From Cristatella mucedo (lineage: Eukaryota; Bryozoa; Phylactolaemata; Cristatellidae): a stretch of DNA of 64,000 bases. The notes beneath the pieces were generated by a model that saw nothing but the letters and a program-made list of their open reading frames with translations, searched no databases and was not told the DNA's origin. Shown here one piece after another: positions 10,905-22,734 of this stretch (position 1 is its first letter; each line of letters begins with the position of its first letter). The position numbers and the translations under genes were made by a program. Location of the stretch: the NCBI GenBank assembly GCA_009760855.2, contig WPIO01000098.1:879501-943500 (forward strand), in the 5' to 3' direction.

Positions 10905-11690
10905 AATAAAAATGACCATCATGCAAAAGTATTTGTATAGCGCCTTGAGCTAAGTAAGCATCTTTGCTGAAACTGTAAACCAGCTTTCAAGAAAAATTAA
11001 TAAAATTATGATCAGCATTAAAGTGCACAGCATCAGCACAAAGCAGCCAGTAAAGCATAGACAACGCTTACCTAGCACGCACTTAAAGAACGCGAACGTT
11101 TTTAGCTTCCTTATAAATGGCAGGGGGTGTTTTGAATTTAGTCGGGAGCGTGTCTCAAGCTTACGTAACAGTACGCTAACTAAACCGCGTGGTCTTACAT
11201 GCATTTTAGATCGTTTGGAAATACCGTGACACGGCTCACTTGACTCAACATGGTGGACAAAGTGAGCAGCTGGCAAAATGCTTAACCTGACTGGAAAGTG
11301 TTGCTGACGGGTCCGGTTGAGCTACAGCACTAAGTGACGACAAAATGAGTGTAACAGCCACGGTATTGACAATAGGAATGCCGGAATAGGTCTACGTGAA
11401 AGGACTTAAGGATACGACAGCAAAGTTTACGATTTAAAAAACCCGGCGGCTGAGTTTTGCATCTTGTGTAACCACTGCATTGCACGGACCACCGATCTAC
11501 TAATAGTTGGCCACACAAGTTGGAAAGGAATGTCAAATTGGCCGGTAGTAACTTGGATGAGGCATTCTAGTCTTACCAAGGCCGAATTTCTACAAAATTA
11601 AGTAGCTGACGGTTAGCTTACCCGACTTAAGCGAACTTCCACGGGTCAATAGTTACAGTTTACTTTGGAAATGACCATCAATATTTAGGG
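10905..11690 (-). mobile_element. Very diverged LINE family 1 copy
   Basis: It starts at a tail-like segment (ATTTGTATAGCGCCTTGAGC near 10,930). Between about 11,440 and 11,680 it follows the minus-strand order of the 12.2-13.8 kb copy: the segment around GAGTTTTGCATC, a stretch ending near CTTACCAAGGCC, and a block matching the unit's GTCGCTTTGGAA region. Identity is low. Confidence 0.45.
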
Positions 11691-12526
11691 CAGATGCTAC
11701 AGATTGAATGCGATGTAGCTGTTTTTAAATAAATAGGTCTTAATATCGCTTTACCAAATACAGGTTTATCCGCAACTGATTTATTTGTTTCAATCCTCTG
11801 TGACTGAAAAAAATTGCTTGGATGCAAATAGATTATGCCCACTGTAAAACCACAAGGGATTGAAGCGCATTCATCCCTTAAGTCATTACTAGTGATGCAA
11901 GTGAGATAGCCCGTTTATATTTTACTCTGAAAAATAGCGACTGGTACCTCTGGTAGTGGTGTGCCTAATAGACGCGTAAATTTACAATGACAGCGAAGTG
12001 AGTTTTCATGCTGTGAGCTCTAGTGGCAATAAAGTAGATCCAAGATTGTGGTTGCTAATTATACTGTCAAACGTGAGAGCAGAAACTCTTATGAAAGAAG
12101 ACCTAGAAGAAAAACTTGTGCTATCACTCGTTGTAGATAGATGCTCATCGACTGGCATGTTGAATATGACTATGCATGTTGCATGGGGGAAGTGATTTCA
12201 ATTTGAAGTACAACTTGACAAGCTTTTATAATAATAATGATGATAGTAATGCACTTGATAAAGCGCCCTCAGAGAACTCAATCTCTTTCTAGGCACTTTA
12301 CATCTGCTGCAAAGGGAAATGCAGTATAATGGTAAATAAAATCATGCTTGAAAAACAAACAAAATGAATATTATGGTTAGGGGTGACATGCATGGGGTCA
12401 GCATTCAAATGTGGTTAGTAGCAGCATGCACAGTGTCAGCACGCATAAGCACATCAAGGACGAATCACATGGACCCACTAAATGCTGTGCTAAATATGGG
12501 TGTTTTTAAGTTACTTTTAAATGTGG

Positions 12527-12949
12527 TCAGGTCAGGGGATGTTCTGACGCAGGTCGGGAGGGAGTTCCAGGCTTTGGGAGCATACGAACTAAATGCACGG
12601 TCCCTAAGGATTTAAGGTTTGTACGACGTATTTGTAGACTATTGGATTCCGAAAAGCGGGTGGTACGATGCTTGGCCGGATGGGTTAGTATATCTGAGAG
12701 ACAGGCTGGAGCCGTAGAATGAAGGGACCTAAAAGTGAGCGACAAAAACTTGAAGTCAATCCGTTGCTTGACTGGTAGCCAGAGCAGGTCGGCGAGAAGT
12801 GGAGTAATGGGGCAACTGCGATGCTCACGACAGACAAGCCAAGCTGCAGAGTTTTGTACCAGCTGCAATCGCCTGATCACACATGCTAGAAGGCCAGTAA
12901 GCAGTGAGTTGCAGAAGTTGAGACAGGATGTCACGAATGCAGGGACCAA
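12527..12949 (-). pseudogene. LINE family 1 C-terminal domain, frameshifted part
   Basis: A 140-codon frame with FVTSCLNFCNSLLTGLLAC, LQLVQNSAAWLV and LLADLLWLPVKQRIDFK. This is the conserved region after the RT in CR1/L2-like elements. Frameshifts separate it from the RT piece upstream and from the true C-terminus. Confidence 0.88.
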
Positions 12950-13194
12950 CTTGGACGTGGTATCCTTACCTAAACAAGCTCAAATTTTAGCAATAGTTTG
13001 AAGCTGAAAATAGGCAGATTTGACTGTGGAGCTGATATGATCGTCAAAAGAGAGGTCGCTTTGGAACATGACACCTAGATTTCGAGCTTATTCAACAGGA
13101 GATATGCCGGCAGAGCAAGTTTTGAGAGTCAGCCTTTTCAATCTCTGAATCACACTGGGTTCGCCCGTAGCTAGTAAATTAGTTTCATCATCGT

Positions 13195-13785
13195 TTAGTT
13201 ATAAGAAATTTGCTGCCATCCATGTGTGGATGTCATCAATGCATGCAGTAAGTGCGCTGAGAGAATTCGAGGTGGTCGAAGGCTAGGGGGATCAAAGCAA
13301 ATGTGCAAATGAGTGTCATCTGCATAGCAGTGAAAGCCTAGAGTGTGCTTGGCAATCACATCAGCAAGAGGGAGAGTATAAAACGTGAAAAGAATCGGAC
13401 CTAGCAAGGAGCCCTGAGATACTCTATATTTCAGAGGTACTTCAGATGATCTTTTTCCATTCACGTCAATATACTGGAGTCTTCCACTGAGATAGGACCT
13501 GAACCACTGCAGAGCAGTGCCAATGATGCCCAGGCGAGATGGGAGGCGCTCTGGAAGAACTTTGTGATCGATGGTATCGAAGGCTGCCGAAAGATCGAGC
13601 AAAACAAGCAGAGACACTCTACCAATCTCTGTATTCCCAAGTAGGTTGTTGTATACGCTAAGCAATGCTGACTCTGTGGAGTGATTAGCTCTAAAGCCAG
13701 ACTGGAACTTACTTGCAAGGTGTTGGGTTTCGATAGTGAGGTCTAGTCTCCCTAGAGATACATAGACAGTTGTAATGCTGTACAT
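13195..13785 (-). pseudogene. Reverse transcriptase fragment, LINE family 1
   Basis: A 196-codon open frame with recognisable RT motifs in order: QSGFRANHSTESALL, LLDLSAAFDTIDH (motif A with the first catalytic Asp), a motif B that has drifted from the usual GVPQGS to VSQGS, and YADDTHLHI (motif C, catalytic Asp pair intact). It has lost the N-terminal endonuclease by 5' truncation and stops before the C-terminal domain, which continues in another frame at 12,527-12,949. Confidence 0.92.
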
Positions 13786-13789
13786 GAAA

Positions 13790-14330
13790 TTTTTACTCGA
13801 TAATGGAGATGCTCGCTAGTAATTTGACGATATAAGTAATCAAAAGCTAAAAATGATTTATCACAATAAAGTAAAAGATTAAATATGTGGTTTTACAAAA
13901 CCTCAAAAGCTTTTCAGCTAAGGAACCGCATATTAAGTTACAATATTCTTCCATCATGACACTAAGTCGGTTATTCATAGAAAACCGATCAGCTGTCTGC
14001 CCGATATCAGCAGTCATAGCAGAAAGTCCCTCTTGCCGAAAGCAGTCGCCGAATTTTCCGAGATTCTGACAAATCATAACCAAACCCGTTCATTTAATAG
14101 TGGGTGATGACAGGCTCCTGAAGATGGGCAGATTCTTGCAAATGAAACTGTCTAGCTGGTAACGAGAACAACTGTCCAATACAGTCGCCGGCTAAATATC
14201 TTAGTGCATCCATGCTTCTGTCTAGAAAAACATAATTCGTCTGTATTTTGATACCAAAACAGGCCTCCAGGCACGTGCGAGCTAGCAACAAATATGGCAG
14301 AGGATGTTTTTGTAGATGCAAGAAGTTTAG
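13790..14330. other. Unassigned AT-rich stretch
   Basis: Nothing recognised. It lies between two minus-strand LINE family 1 copies. Confidence 0.4.
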
Positions 14331-15187
14331 CCTCACATCACCGAGTGGTGGAGGTGATCTGATAGGTAGGCTGGAGCAAACGTATGGTGAGACCTACAGG
14401 TCACTGAAAAACCTTAAAGTGGATGCTTTACTTGACTAAGAGCGACTGCAGGTAAAACAAGCGTGGTGTGCGGCGGCAACTGCTAGGCTCACTGAAGAGA
14501 GGCCTAGCGACAGAGCTTTGCACTAAGTGCATGCACCTGGTTGTGCAGACTGGTATACCAGCAAGCAGTGAGTAACTGAAGTCGATAATGTCAACAATGC
14601 ATGGACCTTTTTGGCTATGGTTTACCTGTCTAAGCAAGGCACAGTTTTCTAAAATATTCAGTAGCTGCAAGTAAACTCACCTGATTTTGGAAATGCTGTG
14701 GTCGTCTCTTTGAAAGTCACTCTGTACTAAAATATCTAAACTTTGAGCAGATTCAGAAGGAGGAATAATGGAACAGCAGAGTTCTGGCTATCGGTTAATT
14801 CATTTGTAAACCGCATTTGATTCTCCCTTAACTTGAAATTAGTTTTTATCACCACTAATTTTTGCACAGTTTGTACCTATCCATGGGCAGTTGTCATCAA
14901 TACATTCAGGGTGAGTTCATGTAAGTCAACGTGCTGGTTTGCTGGGTAGGGATCAAGCACGTGTAAATGTAAAACTGAATGTTATCTGTATAAAAATGTC
15001 AGCCTGACTTTTGCCTGGCAATCGTGACGACAGCAGGAATAACATAAGACGAGCATAAAAAGATCACCTAGCACAGAGCCCGGAGTTACCACATCCTTCA
15101 GTGGTTCGGTGGATGATCTTGTTATTTAAAAGTTTACGTCAATACTATGGAGTCTCTGAATAGGATAGGACCTGAATCATAGCAACG
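14330..15187 (-). mobile_element. Older LINE family 1 copy
   Basis: Homologous in order to 12,660-13,500: the segment TGATCTGATAGGTAGGCTGG, the C-terminal domain region, then RT around 14,900-15,180 (matching the GAGATAGGACCTGAACCA region of the other copies). Heavily decayed, and interrupted at its right end by a family 2 copy. Confidence 0.65.
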
Positions 15188-16260
15188 CAAGTAATGTAAT
15201 GTATTGTATCGTGGTCTGTAATTCCTCAAAGACAAAAAACTATGTGCGTGTCAGGCAGGAGAATTTTGTATAGCAAGCTCACAGCCCAAGCGGCTATCGG
15301 AATGCGTTCAGTAGCCAACCGACCTAATCTCATGTAACAAAGAGAAGGTGGGAAGTATAGCAGAGTCAAGAGAGCAGTTGAGGTAGTGAATAGCTTGGAA
15401 GTAGCAGCACGGGACTGCTAAAAATGATTGTCCATAGTAGGCTGCAGGAGAATTGTTTTTGTTTCCTAATAATTGTGGACACGATATCCACTGTCTAGGA
15501 CCCGCAGAGCTAAAGCTTTTGCTACCAGTATTTTTTTAAGCGGATGAATGAGAGCAGTTAATGTATAGTCCGTACATGACCTGAGATCATGACAAGGCTG
15601 AAAGTGGTGCGGCTGGTCAGGTAGGTACGGAGAATCCAAGCCGCAGCGGTCGTTTTGGGTTAGCCTTAGAACTTTTTTCTGTAACCTTTGATCCACTGCA
15701 GCCATCCTTGATTTTTTAGCAAAGGAGACCCATGGTAAAACCTCTGGGACTTGAAAAATAATCTGGTAGCAGTATTCATAGCCAGCGGCTGTGGCCCCGG
15801 GTCTTTTATTTTGTAATCAAGCCAAAAGGAACTTACAATATTCAAGCCGAGACAGAGCTATGGAGCTAGTCATATTTTTTTGCAAGCCACTTTAAAAGAT
15901 ACCACCTCATCTTAGATAAAGATCGGACGTGATTGCTAGCTATAGAAGCAGTCTTCTGAGTCAAGCCTTTAAAATCTAAACAGATGTCAAAAACGGCATC
16001 AAAATATCAAGCACGTAGTCACACAACAGCATTACCCATTAGAAGAGCAAAGCCTTCTGATTCAGCCACACACTTAGGGTGTCCTAAGAGCAGCACATCC
16101 GTTTTATCATTATTGAAGTATAACAAATTTTCTGACATTCAGGATTGAATTTCAGCAAGGCAAGCGTTCATTTTATCAGTTGCTGCAGCAGATTCAAACG
16201 GTTTGAACTGATCGATAAAGCTGAATATCCCCAGCATTAAAGTGATATCATATTCCGTGG
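15188..16260 (-). mobile_element. LINE family 2 copy (CR1/L2-like), decayed
   Basis: The left end is the family tail (AATGTAATGTATTGTA). The 3' untranslated region, then C-terminal codons (for example RSCTDYTLTALIHPLKKILV near 15,540) and further diverged sequence to about 16,240 follow the 19.4-20.4 kb copy. Confidence 0.85.
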
Positions 16261-18000
16261 GATTTAATTACTTTTAGATGCAGTACTTTGATTCCTTTGT
16301 GATTAGAAACGGTTGTGATGAGACATTCTTTGCCTGACCCGAAATGCCCGAAACAGCTTGGCTGTATCACACCTACAAAAAGTACTGAATGAGTTTCAAT
16401 CTGATCATGTGAAACGCCCCTTCATAGATTTAGCTTAAAATCATGCTTTTTTAAACTACTAGTGTGCGGAGATTTTTATTTGAAGTAGCACAACTTAATA
16501 CTAGAAATCCAATCAAAGATATATCGCCTAATAACTTGTATGGCTCGATCTATCGTGCCCTAATCTAATACTTCATTGCTTCCCACTTAAACGACTGGCC
16601 TCTTAACTCAGCTTTGCTTCTAAATTTGTCGTATCTACGATAGCTAAAATCCTTAGACGTCCGTCCATATGCCCACAATCAGCCGCTTGGGCCTGATGCT
16701 CAATTTTTAAAACTCCAGCGTTAGGCTTAGCCATTTTTGCTAGGAAGAGCTTCCGGCCAGAGATATATTACGTTCATGGCGTATTTCTATAGCTCCTGAC
16801 TGTATATCAACAGCCCCGATGTCCACTCACGCATTTATCTTACGTACACACCTGTCAATCGCTAGGTACCCAAATTAGTGGTATTATCGGGTTTTCTTAT
16901 TTTAGTCTGTTCAGGCGATTTCTGGGAGCCCTATTTTTGAATTTTCAATATTTGATGAACTAATTGTGGCAATGCCACTTTCGATCGTAATTCAGAGTAA
17001 GTTCTACCAGCGAAGAAATAAATGCTTCCTTACCAGCATAAAATTTCTTCCCTAAATAAAACCCAGTGCATGCCCATTACTTACTAGTGATCTCGTTTCT
17101 TTGCAGCAAAAGCAAAGCACCTAGAGCTAGCTTGAGTTCTCGGAGGTCGCTTTGTTAAGTGTATTGTTATTATTAATATTATTACTATTACCAATCCTCT
17201 ACACTAAAGAGTTGTGCAAATTTTAACTCCTATCTCCTGATCGACTTACCGTGGATCTTAGCTCAGGTCTAAGTGGATAGCACTTCAGTGTAAACGTTAC
17301 AAATTAGTGTCTTCTATAAGAAAAATCCTTAGTTTCTGACATGATGCTAGGCACCTCTCAGTACGGCTAATTGGCCCAATACTCATGATATGGTAAAATC
17401 AGCAAACTCAGTTTTCTCCGCACTTAGTAATACACTCCTTCAATAGGTTTCATAATATCGACGAAAACGAAGGTAGCTCTAGAGTAGCTAAATTAATTTA
17501 GCGTGTACTTGGAAAATTTATATTATACATCCGTGCAAGTGCAGTAATGCTAGCTCACTATTCATCGGTGATAAGAAAACAAAAAGCAGATGTCACTCAG
17601 ACGACTCGGACGAGCTGAATGCAAACTCAAGCTGCGAAAGGCTACTTGCACTCTCAACTGCCGAAATATACAACAAAAGTTCAAGATATGGCTCGGGGCA
17701 GAAATCTAGGCAGCAGTATAGATTTCATTGCACACACATTAGCAGTTATGTGAGCAACTATTGAAATCGACTATGCGACTGCGATTGTCAAAAAAGTTCA
17801 AGTGCACCGGTTCACAAGGAAGTCTTAGAGTCGCACTACTGGAGTGTATAATACAGCTCAGTTTCTGTAAATTCGATGGCGATTTGTGTCTTCTCCAGCT
17901 GAGTACATGCAGTTGACGTCGGTGATTGCCGCTGATTTCACCTTAAATGGGCTTTAGCTAGCTCTTAATACCCGTGTCCTTAAAGGTTGTAAAGCTTCGC
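16260..18000. other. Unassigned stretch, partly shared with unit B
   Basis: No gene is recognised. An L2-like tail in plus orientation lies at 17,100-17,190 (CAAAGCACCTAGAGCTAG, then TTATTATTAATATTATTA). The segment near 17,205-17,270 (GTTGTGCAAATTTTAACTCC) matches unit B near 39,185-39,245, so this is part of the macro-repeat. Confidence 0.55.
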
Positions 18001-18119
18001 TGCCTTCACCTTTACTCTGAACAAACTTACAAACTCTGAGAATGTTGCGATCGCATTAGATAAAGTGAGCGCCAATGTATAAACTACATCATTTCAAGTA
18101 AAATCACTTAGTTATGGCT

Positions 18120-18300
18120 GAGACAGCTGCTCTGCCCCTCCCTGACACTGGACCGTCCCATAAATTTGCACCTCTCATGCTCTGATTGGCCAATTACACT
18201 GAATAGAGTCAAGTTTGCCTTCACAAAACATATTGTTCCGATATCCGTTTGACTGCGCCATGTTGGGTTCCGGCAACTTGCATGGCGGTCGAATATACCC
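18120..18300 (+). promoter_or_regulatory. Promoter-like segment, copy A
   Basis: An inverted CCAAT box (GATTGGCC at 18,184-18,191) is conserved in all three units at the same place. A GCGCCATGTTGG segment (18,255-18,266) lies where unit C has GCGCCATTTTGG, close to the YY1 site seen in many animal promoters. The region is less AT-rich than its surroundings. The role as a promoter is inferred. Confidence 0.4.
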
Positions 18301-18383
18301 AGTTTGGATTAGTATGATCGTAACTCTTCGATCTTTTTGTAAGTTTCCAGGCATTGCTTAATTCACGTTTCTGCCTACTTCAG

Positions 18384-18491
18384 GAGCGATTTAAGTGCAA
18401 TTGGTTTCGAGAGCAGCCGAGCCATTTCCGCAACGTCCAGTGAGTAGATGACGACGGCTACTTTCCTCCCTTGACGGGGCTATTTCGCAAG
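18384..18491 (+). other. Exon-like interval, copy A (108 bp)
   Basis: Preceded by a pyrimidine-rich acceptor (TCTGCCTACTTCAG) and followed by a donor-like AAGGTAATG. Units B and C have intervals of 107 bp bounded the same way. An ATG at 18,448 is kept in all three, but in this copy the frame meets TGA after eight codons. Confidence 0.4.
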
Positions 18492-19382
18492 GTAATGAAT
18501 GGGATAGTTTGCCTTCCAAGTCCGTAAATGCATAGCTGCTGCAATTACTAGTTCACTTGCGTGATTTCCGTGTGGTCCTTGATTGACATTTATTGACTCG
18601 AAAATAGCCACAAGCTTCCCAGCATTATTTTATAAGGTCCACTGAATGGGTACCCCGGCTGGTACTGCCTTGGACCTCCTAGTGCTGTGCAATGAACCAA
18701 CCTGAATGTATTACGTCAGCTTGAGAGACGGACATGAAGAGGTGCTGACAATTACTTAATCTGGACTGCTGCAGACAGCAAATCAGCTCACAAATAAAGG
18801 TTAATCTAGCGTCTACGTATAATGAACAGTCCAGACTCAGACTGCCTCAGAATGCAATATAGGAGTAAATTTTTGAACTAAAAATTCATTAAAAGTCAAG
18901 CAAGTAAATTTAGTGCAAATACATGACACCAATCAGTTTTGTACTTTCGTAGCTGGACTACTGCTATGGATTCCCGATGTTGGCTGTTAATATGAGCTAC
19001 CTCTTTGTAAGGGCTGCCGATAGTCTGCATTTCTATATGCAAACCCTGCAGTGGTTTCGCACAAGCAAACCAATTAAACTAGCTGGCCTAGGTAGCTATT
19101 GATACCAAGTTACTTACTAGCTAGACCTCCACGATTTTGTGGGCATTTAACTAAATCGCTACAGCTTGGAACTTTCTGCTTCTGCTTTTTATATTTTCGC
19201 GTGAAACTTTAGCACTTAAATGGTCTGAGAGATAAATTATAACATCGCTTTGTCATTCTCCAAACTGGTGGTTGTTATCAAATTGCAGTAGTAAATACGT
19301 TACTTGCATGCGTCAACGGCTATAATCGCATCTGCTGTAATTGATGGCAAAGTATGGGAGGAGGAACTCCTATATTAAGCTA

Positions 19383-20360
19383 TGTAATGTAATGTAACGT
19401 ATCTCCGTCAGTAACTCCACAAAGTCATAAAGACCATGTGGGTGTTACGCAGGAGAGTTTTGTATAACACACTCACAGCCTAAACGGCTTTCGGTACGCA
19501 TTCCGTAGCCAACACACTTCGTCTCACGCAACAAAGAGAAAGTGGGAAGCATAGCAGAGTTAGGAGAGCAGTTGAGGTAGTGAGTAGCTTAGAAGTAGCA
19601 GTTCAGGACCGCTGAAAAAGATGTGCCAAAGTCGGCAGTTGGAGAGTAGATGTCGTTGCATAAGTATTGTGGAAGCGAGTTCCACAGTCTAGGACCTGCA
19701 GAGCTAAAGCGTCTATCGCCAACTGTCTTTAAGCGGAGGAATGGGACAGCTAATCTATTGTCCACACAGGACCTGAGGGTGCGAACAGGCTGAAACTGAT
19801 GCAGCAGTTTAGCTAGGTAGGAAGGAGCCAAGCCGTGGTGGGCCTTGTGGGTCAGCCTATGAACTTCGCTCTGTATTCTTTGCTCAACCGGCAACCTTGC
19901 TAGCTCTTTCAGCAGAGGTGACTCGTGCTCAAACCACCGGGACTTGAGGACCAGCCTTGCAGCCATATTCACAGGCCACTGTAGTGGCATAATAGCTTTC
20001 TTTGGCAGCCCAGCCAGAAGGGAATTACAATAATCAAGCCGAGACAGAACTAAAGAGCTAGGTAAGTTTTTTACAAGCCACTGTGGGAGACAGCTTCTAA
20101 TCTTGGATAGGGATCGGATGTAAAGGCTAGCTGTAGAGGCAGTCTTCTGAATGAAGCTTTTGAAATTGAGGCAGCTGTCGAACACGACCCCTAGATTACG
20201 AGCACGTTGTGAAGGTTGCACAATAGCATCACCTATTAGAACAGCAAAGCCTTTTAATCCAGCCACACGCTTAGGGTGTCCTATGAGCAGCAGTTCGGAT
20301 ATCGTCGACACATTGCGTGTGGATTCATACTTCTTATCGGGCTGTAATGGTGGCAAGTAA
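19383..20360 (-). mobile_element. LINE family 2 copy (CR1/L2-like), best preserved
   Basis: The left end is a repeated TGTAATGTAACG tail, then the 3' untranslated region, then the ORF at 19,589-20,356. It is 5'-truncated within or just after the RT. It lies between blocks iv and v of unit A. Confidence 0.92.
19589..20356 (-). CDS. LINE family 2 ORF, C-terminal 255 codons (partial)
   Basis: Open frame for the region after the RT of a CR1/L2-like element. Motifs in order: ARNLGVVFDSCLNF, LVLSRLDYCNSLLAGLP, MAARLVLKSR, LARLPVEQRIQSEV, GLAPSYLAKLLHQFQPV and GPRLWNSLPQYL, ending in a stop at 19,589. The element needs an upstream endonuclease and RT to move, and both are missing. The uninterrupted frame suggests a younger insertion than the macro-duplication. 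Confidence 0.9.
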   Translation of the reverse strand: MPPLQPDKKYESTRNVSTISELLLIGHPKRVAGLKGFAVLIGDAIVQPSQRARNLGVVFDSCLNFKSFIQKTASTASLYIRSLSKIRSCLPQWLVKNLPSSLVLSRLDYCNSLLAGLPKKAIMPLQWPVNMAARLVLKSRWFEHESPLLKELARLPVEQRIQSEVHRLTHKAHHGLAPSYLAKLLHQFQPVRTLRSCVDNRLAVPFLRLKTVGDRRFSSAGPRLWNSLPQYLCNDIYSPTADFGTSFSAVLNCYF

Positions 20361-20439
20361 CTAGAAAAGCCTCGCCGGCTAGTCGGTAAGCGAAAGGATA
20401 ACTGAGGTGTGCATATATTAGCTTAATGAAATAGTTTTC

Positions 20440-21350
20440 GTAAACATGACAAGCTTAATAAATGATTTCCAGAGAGACCGTAGAACGGTAATTTTCTAGA
20501 GCATTTGGACATGTTGTGTAAACGAAGTGCATCAATGTAGTTTTTTTTGAACATTTATATTTAAGATTCGACATGCATGTCATCCAGCTTGGTTTTATAC
20601 TGTCGTCAGTCGAGAGTGAGTCATGGGCTTTTGGGAGCGTTAAAACTAATGGCACGATGCCCAAGCGATTTGAGACCGGATTGAGGAGCTGCTATATGGC
20701 AGTAGAGCTAAGGCTAATATGCCAAGCCTGATTTTAAATTGTGTGAATGGCTAAGATTTCTAAACTAAATGTTTAAACATAAAAGTGAGCGAGAAGAATT
20801 TTTATGTCAGGTCAATTTTAAAAACACGTGTAGGTAGATGTGAAATTTCTTCACCCGGCCAAGGCCAGTAGAGAATTTTCTGGCTGCACAGTTTTGCAGT
20901 AGCTGTGGGAGCATCGATCGTTTCATCATGTTATAACCATCTGCGCATGCCAAAATGAGTGCAATGTTGGAAACTGAAATAAGGCTTGCATTCCCATTAG
21001 ATCAAGAGATATACATTTTATGCACATGGAATGTGATGGATGCAAGCCAAACTTAAAATGAGGATCAGGTTAACCGATGTTCAATTAACGCTTAGTTCAG
21101 CTTGTTTAGCCAGAGACCGAGAGATATGAAATTGTGTCATCTGCAAATCAGTAAAAGCCGAGATATAGGTAGCCAATTCCAATGGCAGGATGGGGAGATT
21201 AATTTGGGAAATTGTGTGGGCTTAGCAGAGACATTAAGAGATGCAGCTTATCGCAGAGGATACTTTTCCAAGAAGGCTGGTGAGCATGTTTTGATGTACT
21301 GGTTCAAGGAAATATGTTAGCTGATGAGTCCAACGACCGTATGAAATAGA
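20440..21350 (-). mobile_element. Diverged LINE family 1 copy
   Basis: Follows the minus-strand order of the 12.2-13.8 kb copy at low identity: AAAAGTGAGCGAGAAGAATT near 20,780, a segment like the C-terminal domain near 20,860, and TTGTGTCATCTGCAAATCAG near 21,130, which matches the RT motif C region. Confidence 0.5.
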
Positions 21351-21799
21351 GCAGAAAGGCGTCAGTATTTATCTTGGAGGTTTATTACATTCTTTCTAAT
21401 TGGGATTATGGGTGTCAGTGACAGCATAACGAGGCTTGGTTGCCAAAGCCTATTGAAGCTAGTCAATGGTTTTGCAATAAAAGTAGTTTTATTAAGTGTT
21501 GCTGCCTGCCGATGGTTCCTCTTTACCTTTGTTGTTTCCTTTCTATTAATTTGAGTGAGCGTTTGCAGATCTGAGGAACAACTGCCCTGTCAATGTTTTC
21601 TTTTCTTCAGAGAAAATTGTCCTAGCCGAGGACCGTCCTAACCAACCTGTGATGGACTTGATGATAAGATGAAAGCACGTGATGTGAAAAGACATTTTGA
21701 GTGTAAAGTTGTCTGTAAGTTTCTAATTTTTCTGTTTGCTTCTGGTTTGGATTAAAATACTAGGGCCCCAGCAACAGCATGCTCTCCATAGAAATGCTT

Positions 21800-21975
21800 T
21801 CTAGGTAAGGTGGTTGCTTTCACGACCTCGGTCCCGAGGTCTTGGGTTCGATTCCTTCGGTGGGCGATTCTTTATCGCCACTGCAAGCGGTGGTAATAGC
21901 CGCAAAGGCTCTTCTGTCGCTATACAAAAAGAGGCTGTTTAATCAGCTAGGATTTATTTATTTATTTTTATTTTG
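21800..21975 (+). mobile_element. tRNA-derived SINE, copy 4
   Basis: GTAAGGTGGTTGCTTTCACG, B box GGTTCGATTCC (21,845-21,855), the shared body, TTTAATCAGCTAGGA and a (TTTA)n tail. The first part of the A box is missing. Confidence 0.9.
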
Positions 21976-22074
21976 ATCAAGTGGCTGATTAAATAAAAAT
22001 ACCTAGTTTCAGCCGAACTAAAGATTTCATTTATATCAGGCTATTCACAACGTTAGGCTAGCTATGATGATGAT

Positions 22075-22722
22075 AGGATGTATCTCCGTCATTAACTCCG
22101 CAAAGTCATAAAGACCATGTGGGTGTTACAAAGGAGAATTTTGTATAGCGCACTCACAGCCTAAACGGCTTTCGGTACGCATTCGGTAGCCAACACACTC
22201 CGTCTCACACAACAAAGAGAAAGTGGGAAGAATAGCAGAGTTAGGAGAGCAGTTGAGGTAGTGAGTAGCTTAGAAGTAGCAATTCAGGACCGCTGAAAAA
22301 GATGTGCGAAAGTCGGCAGTTGGAGATTAGATGTCGTTGCGTAAGAATTGTGGAAGCGAGTTCCACAGTCTAGGACCTCGAGAGCTAAAGCTTCTGTCGC
22401 CAACTGTCTTTAAGCTGAGGAATGGGACAGCTAATTTATTGTCCACACAGGACATGAGGGCGCGAACCGGCTTAAACTGATGCAGCAGTTCAGCTAGGTA
22501 TGAAGGAGCCAAGCCGTGGCGGGCCTTGTGGGTCAGTCTAAGAACTTTGCTCTGTATCCTTTACTCAACCGGCAACCATCCTAGCTCTTCCAGCAGAGGT
22601 GACACGTGCTCAGACCGCTGGACTTGAAGACCAGCCTTGCAGCCATATTCATAATCCGCTGTAGTGGCATAATAGCTTTCTTTGGTCGCCCAGCCAAAAG
22701 GGAATGACAATAAGCAGTGGTA
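22075..22722 (-). mobile_element. LINE family 2 fragment
   Basis: Close relative of the 19.4-20.4 kb copy: the same 3' untranslated region and a C-terminal frame at 22,327-22,512 (LAELLHQFKPVRAL, NSLPQFLRNDI). Truncated near 22,722, exactly where block v begins. Confidence 0.92.
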
Positions 22723-22734
22723 GCACTGTTTGGC

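Larger units (their letters stand above)
12228..13790 (-). mobile_element. LINE family 1 (CR1/L2-like), 5'-truncated 1.56-kb copy
   Basis: On the minus strand it reads: truncated RT (from 13,785), C-terminal domain, 3' untranslated region with TAGAAAGAGATTGAGTTCTC and a final ATT-rich tail (12,228). This is the most complete copy of the family in the window. It lies in the part of unit A that has no counterpart in unit C. Confidence 0.92.
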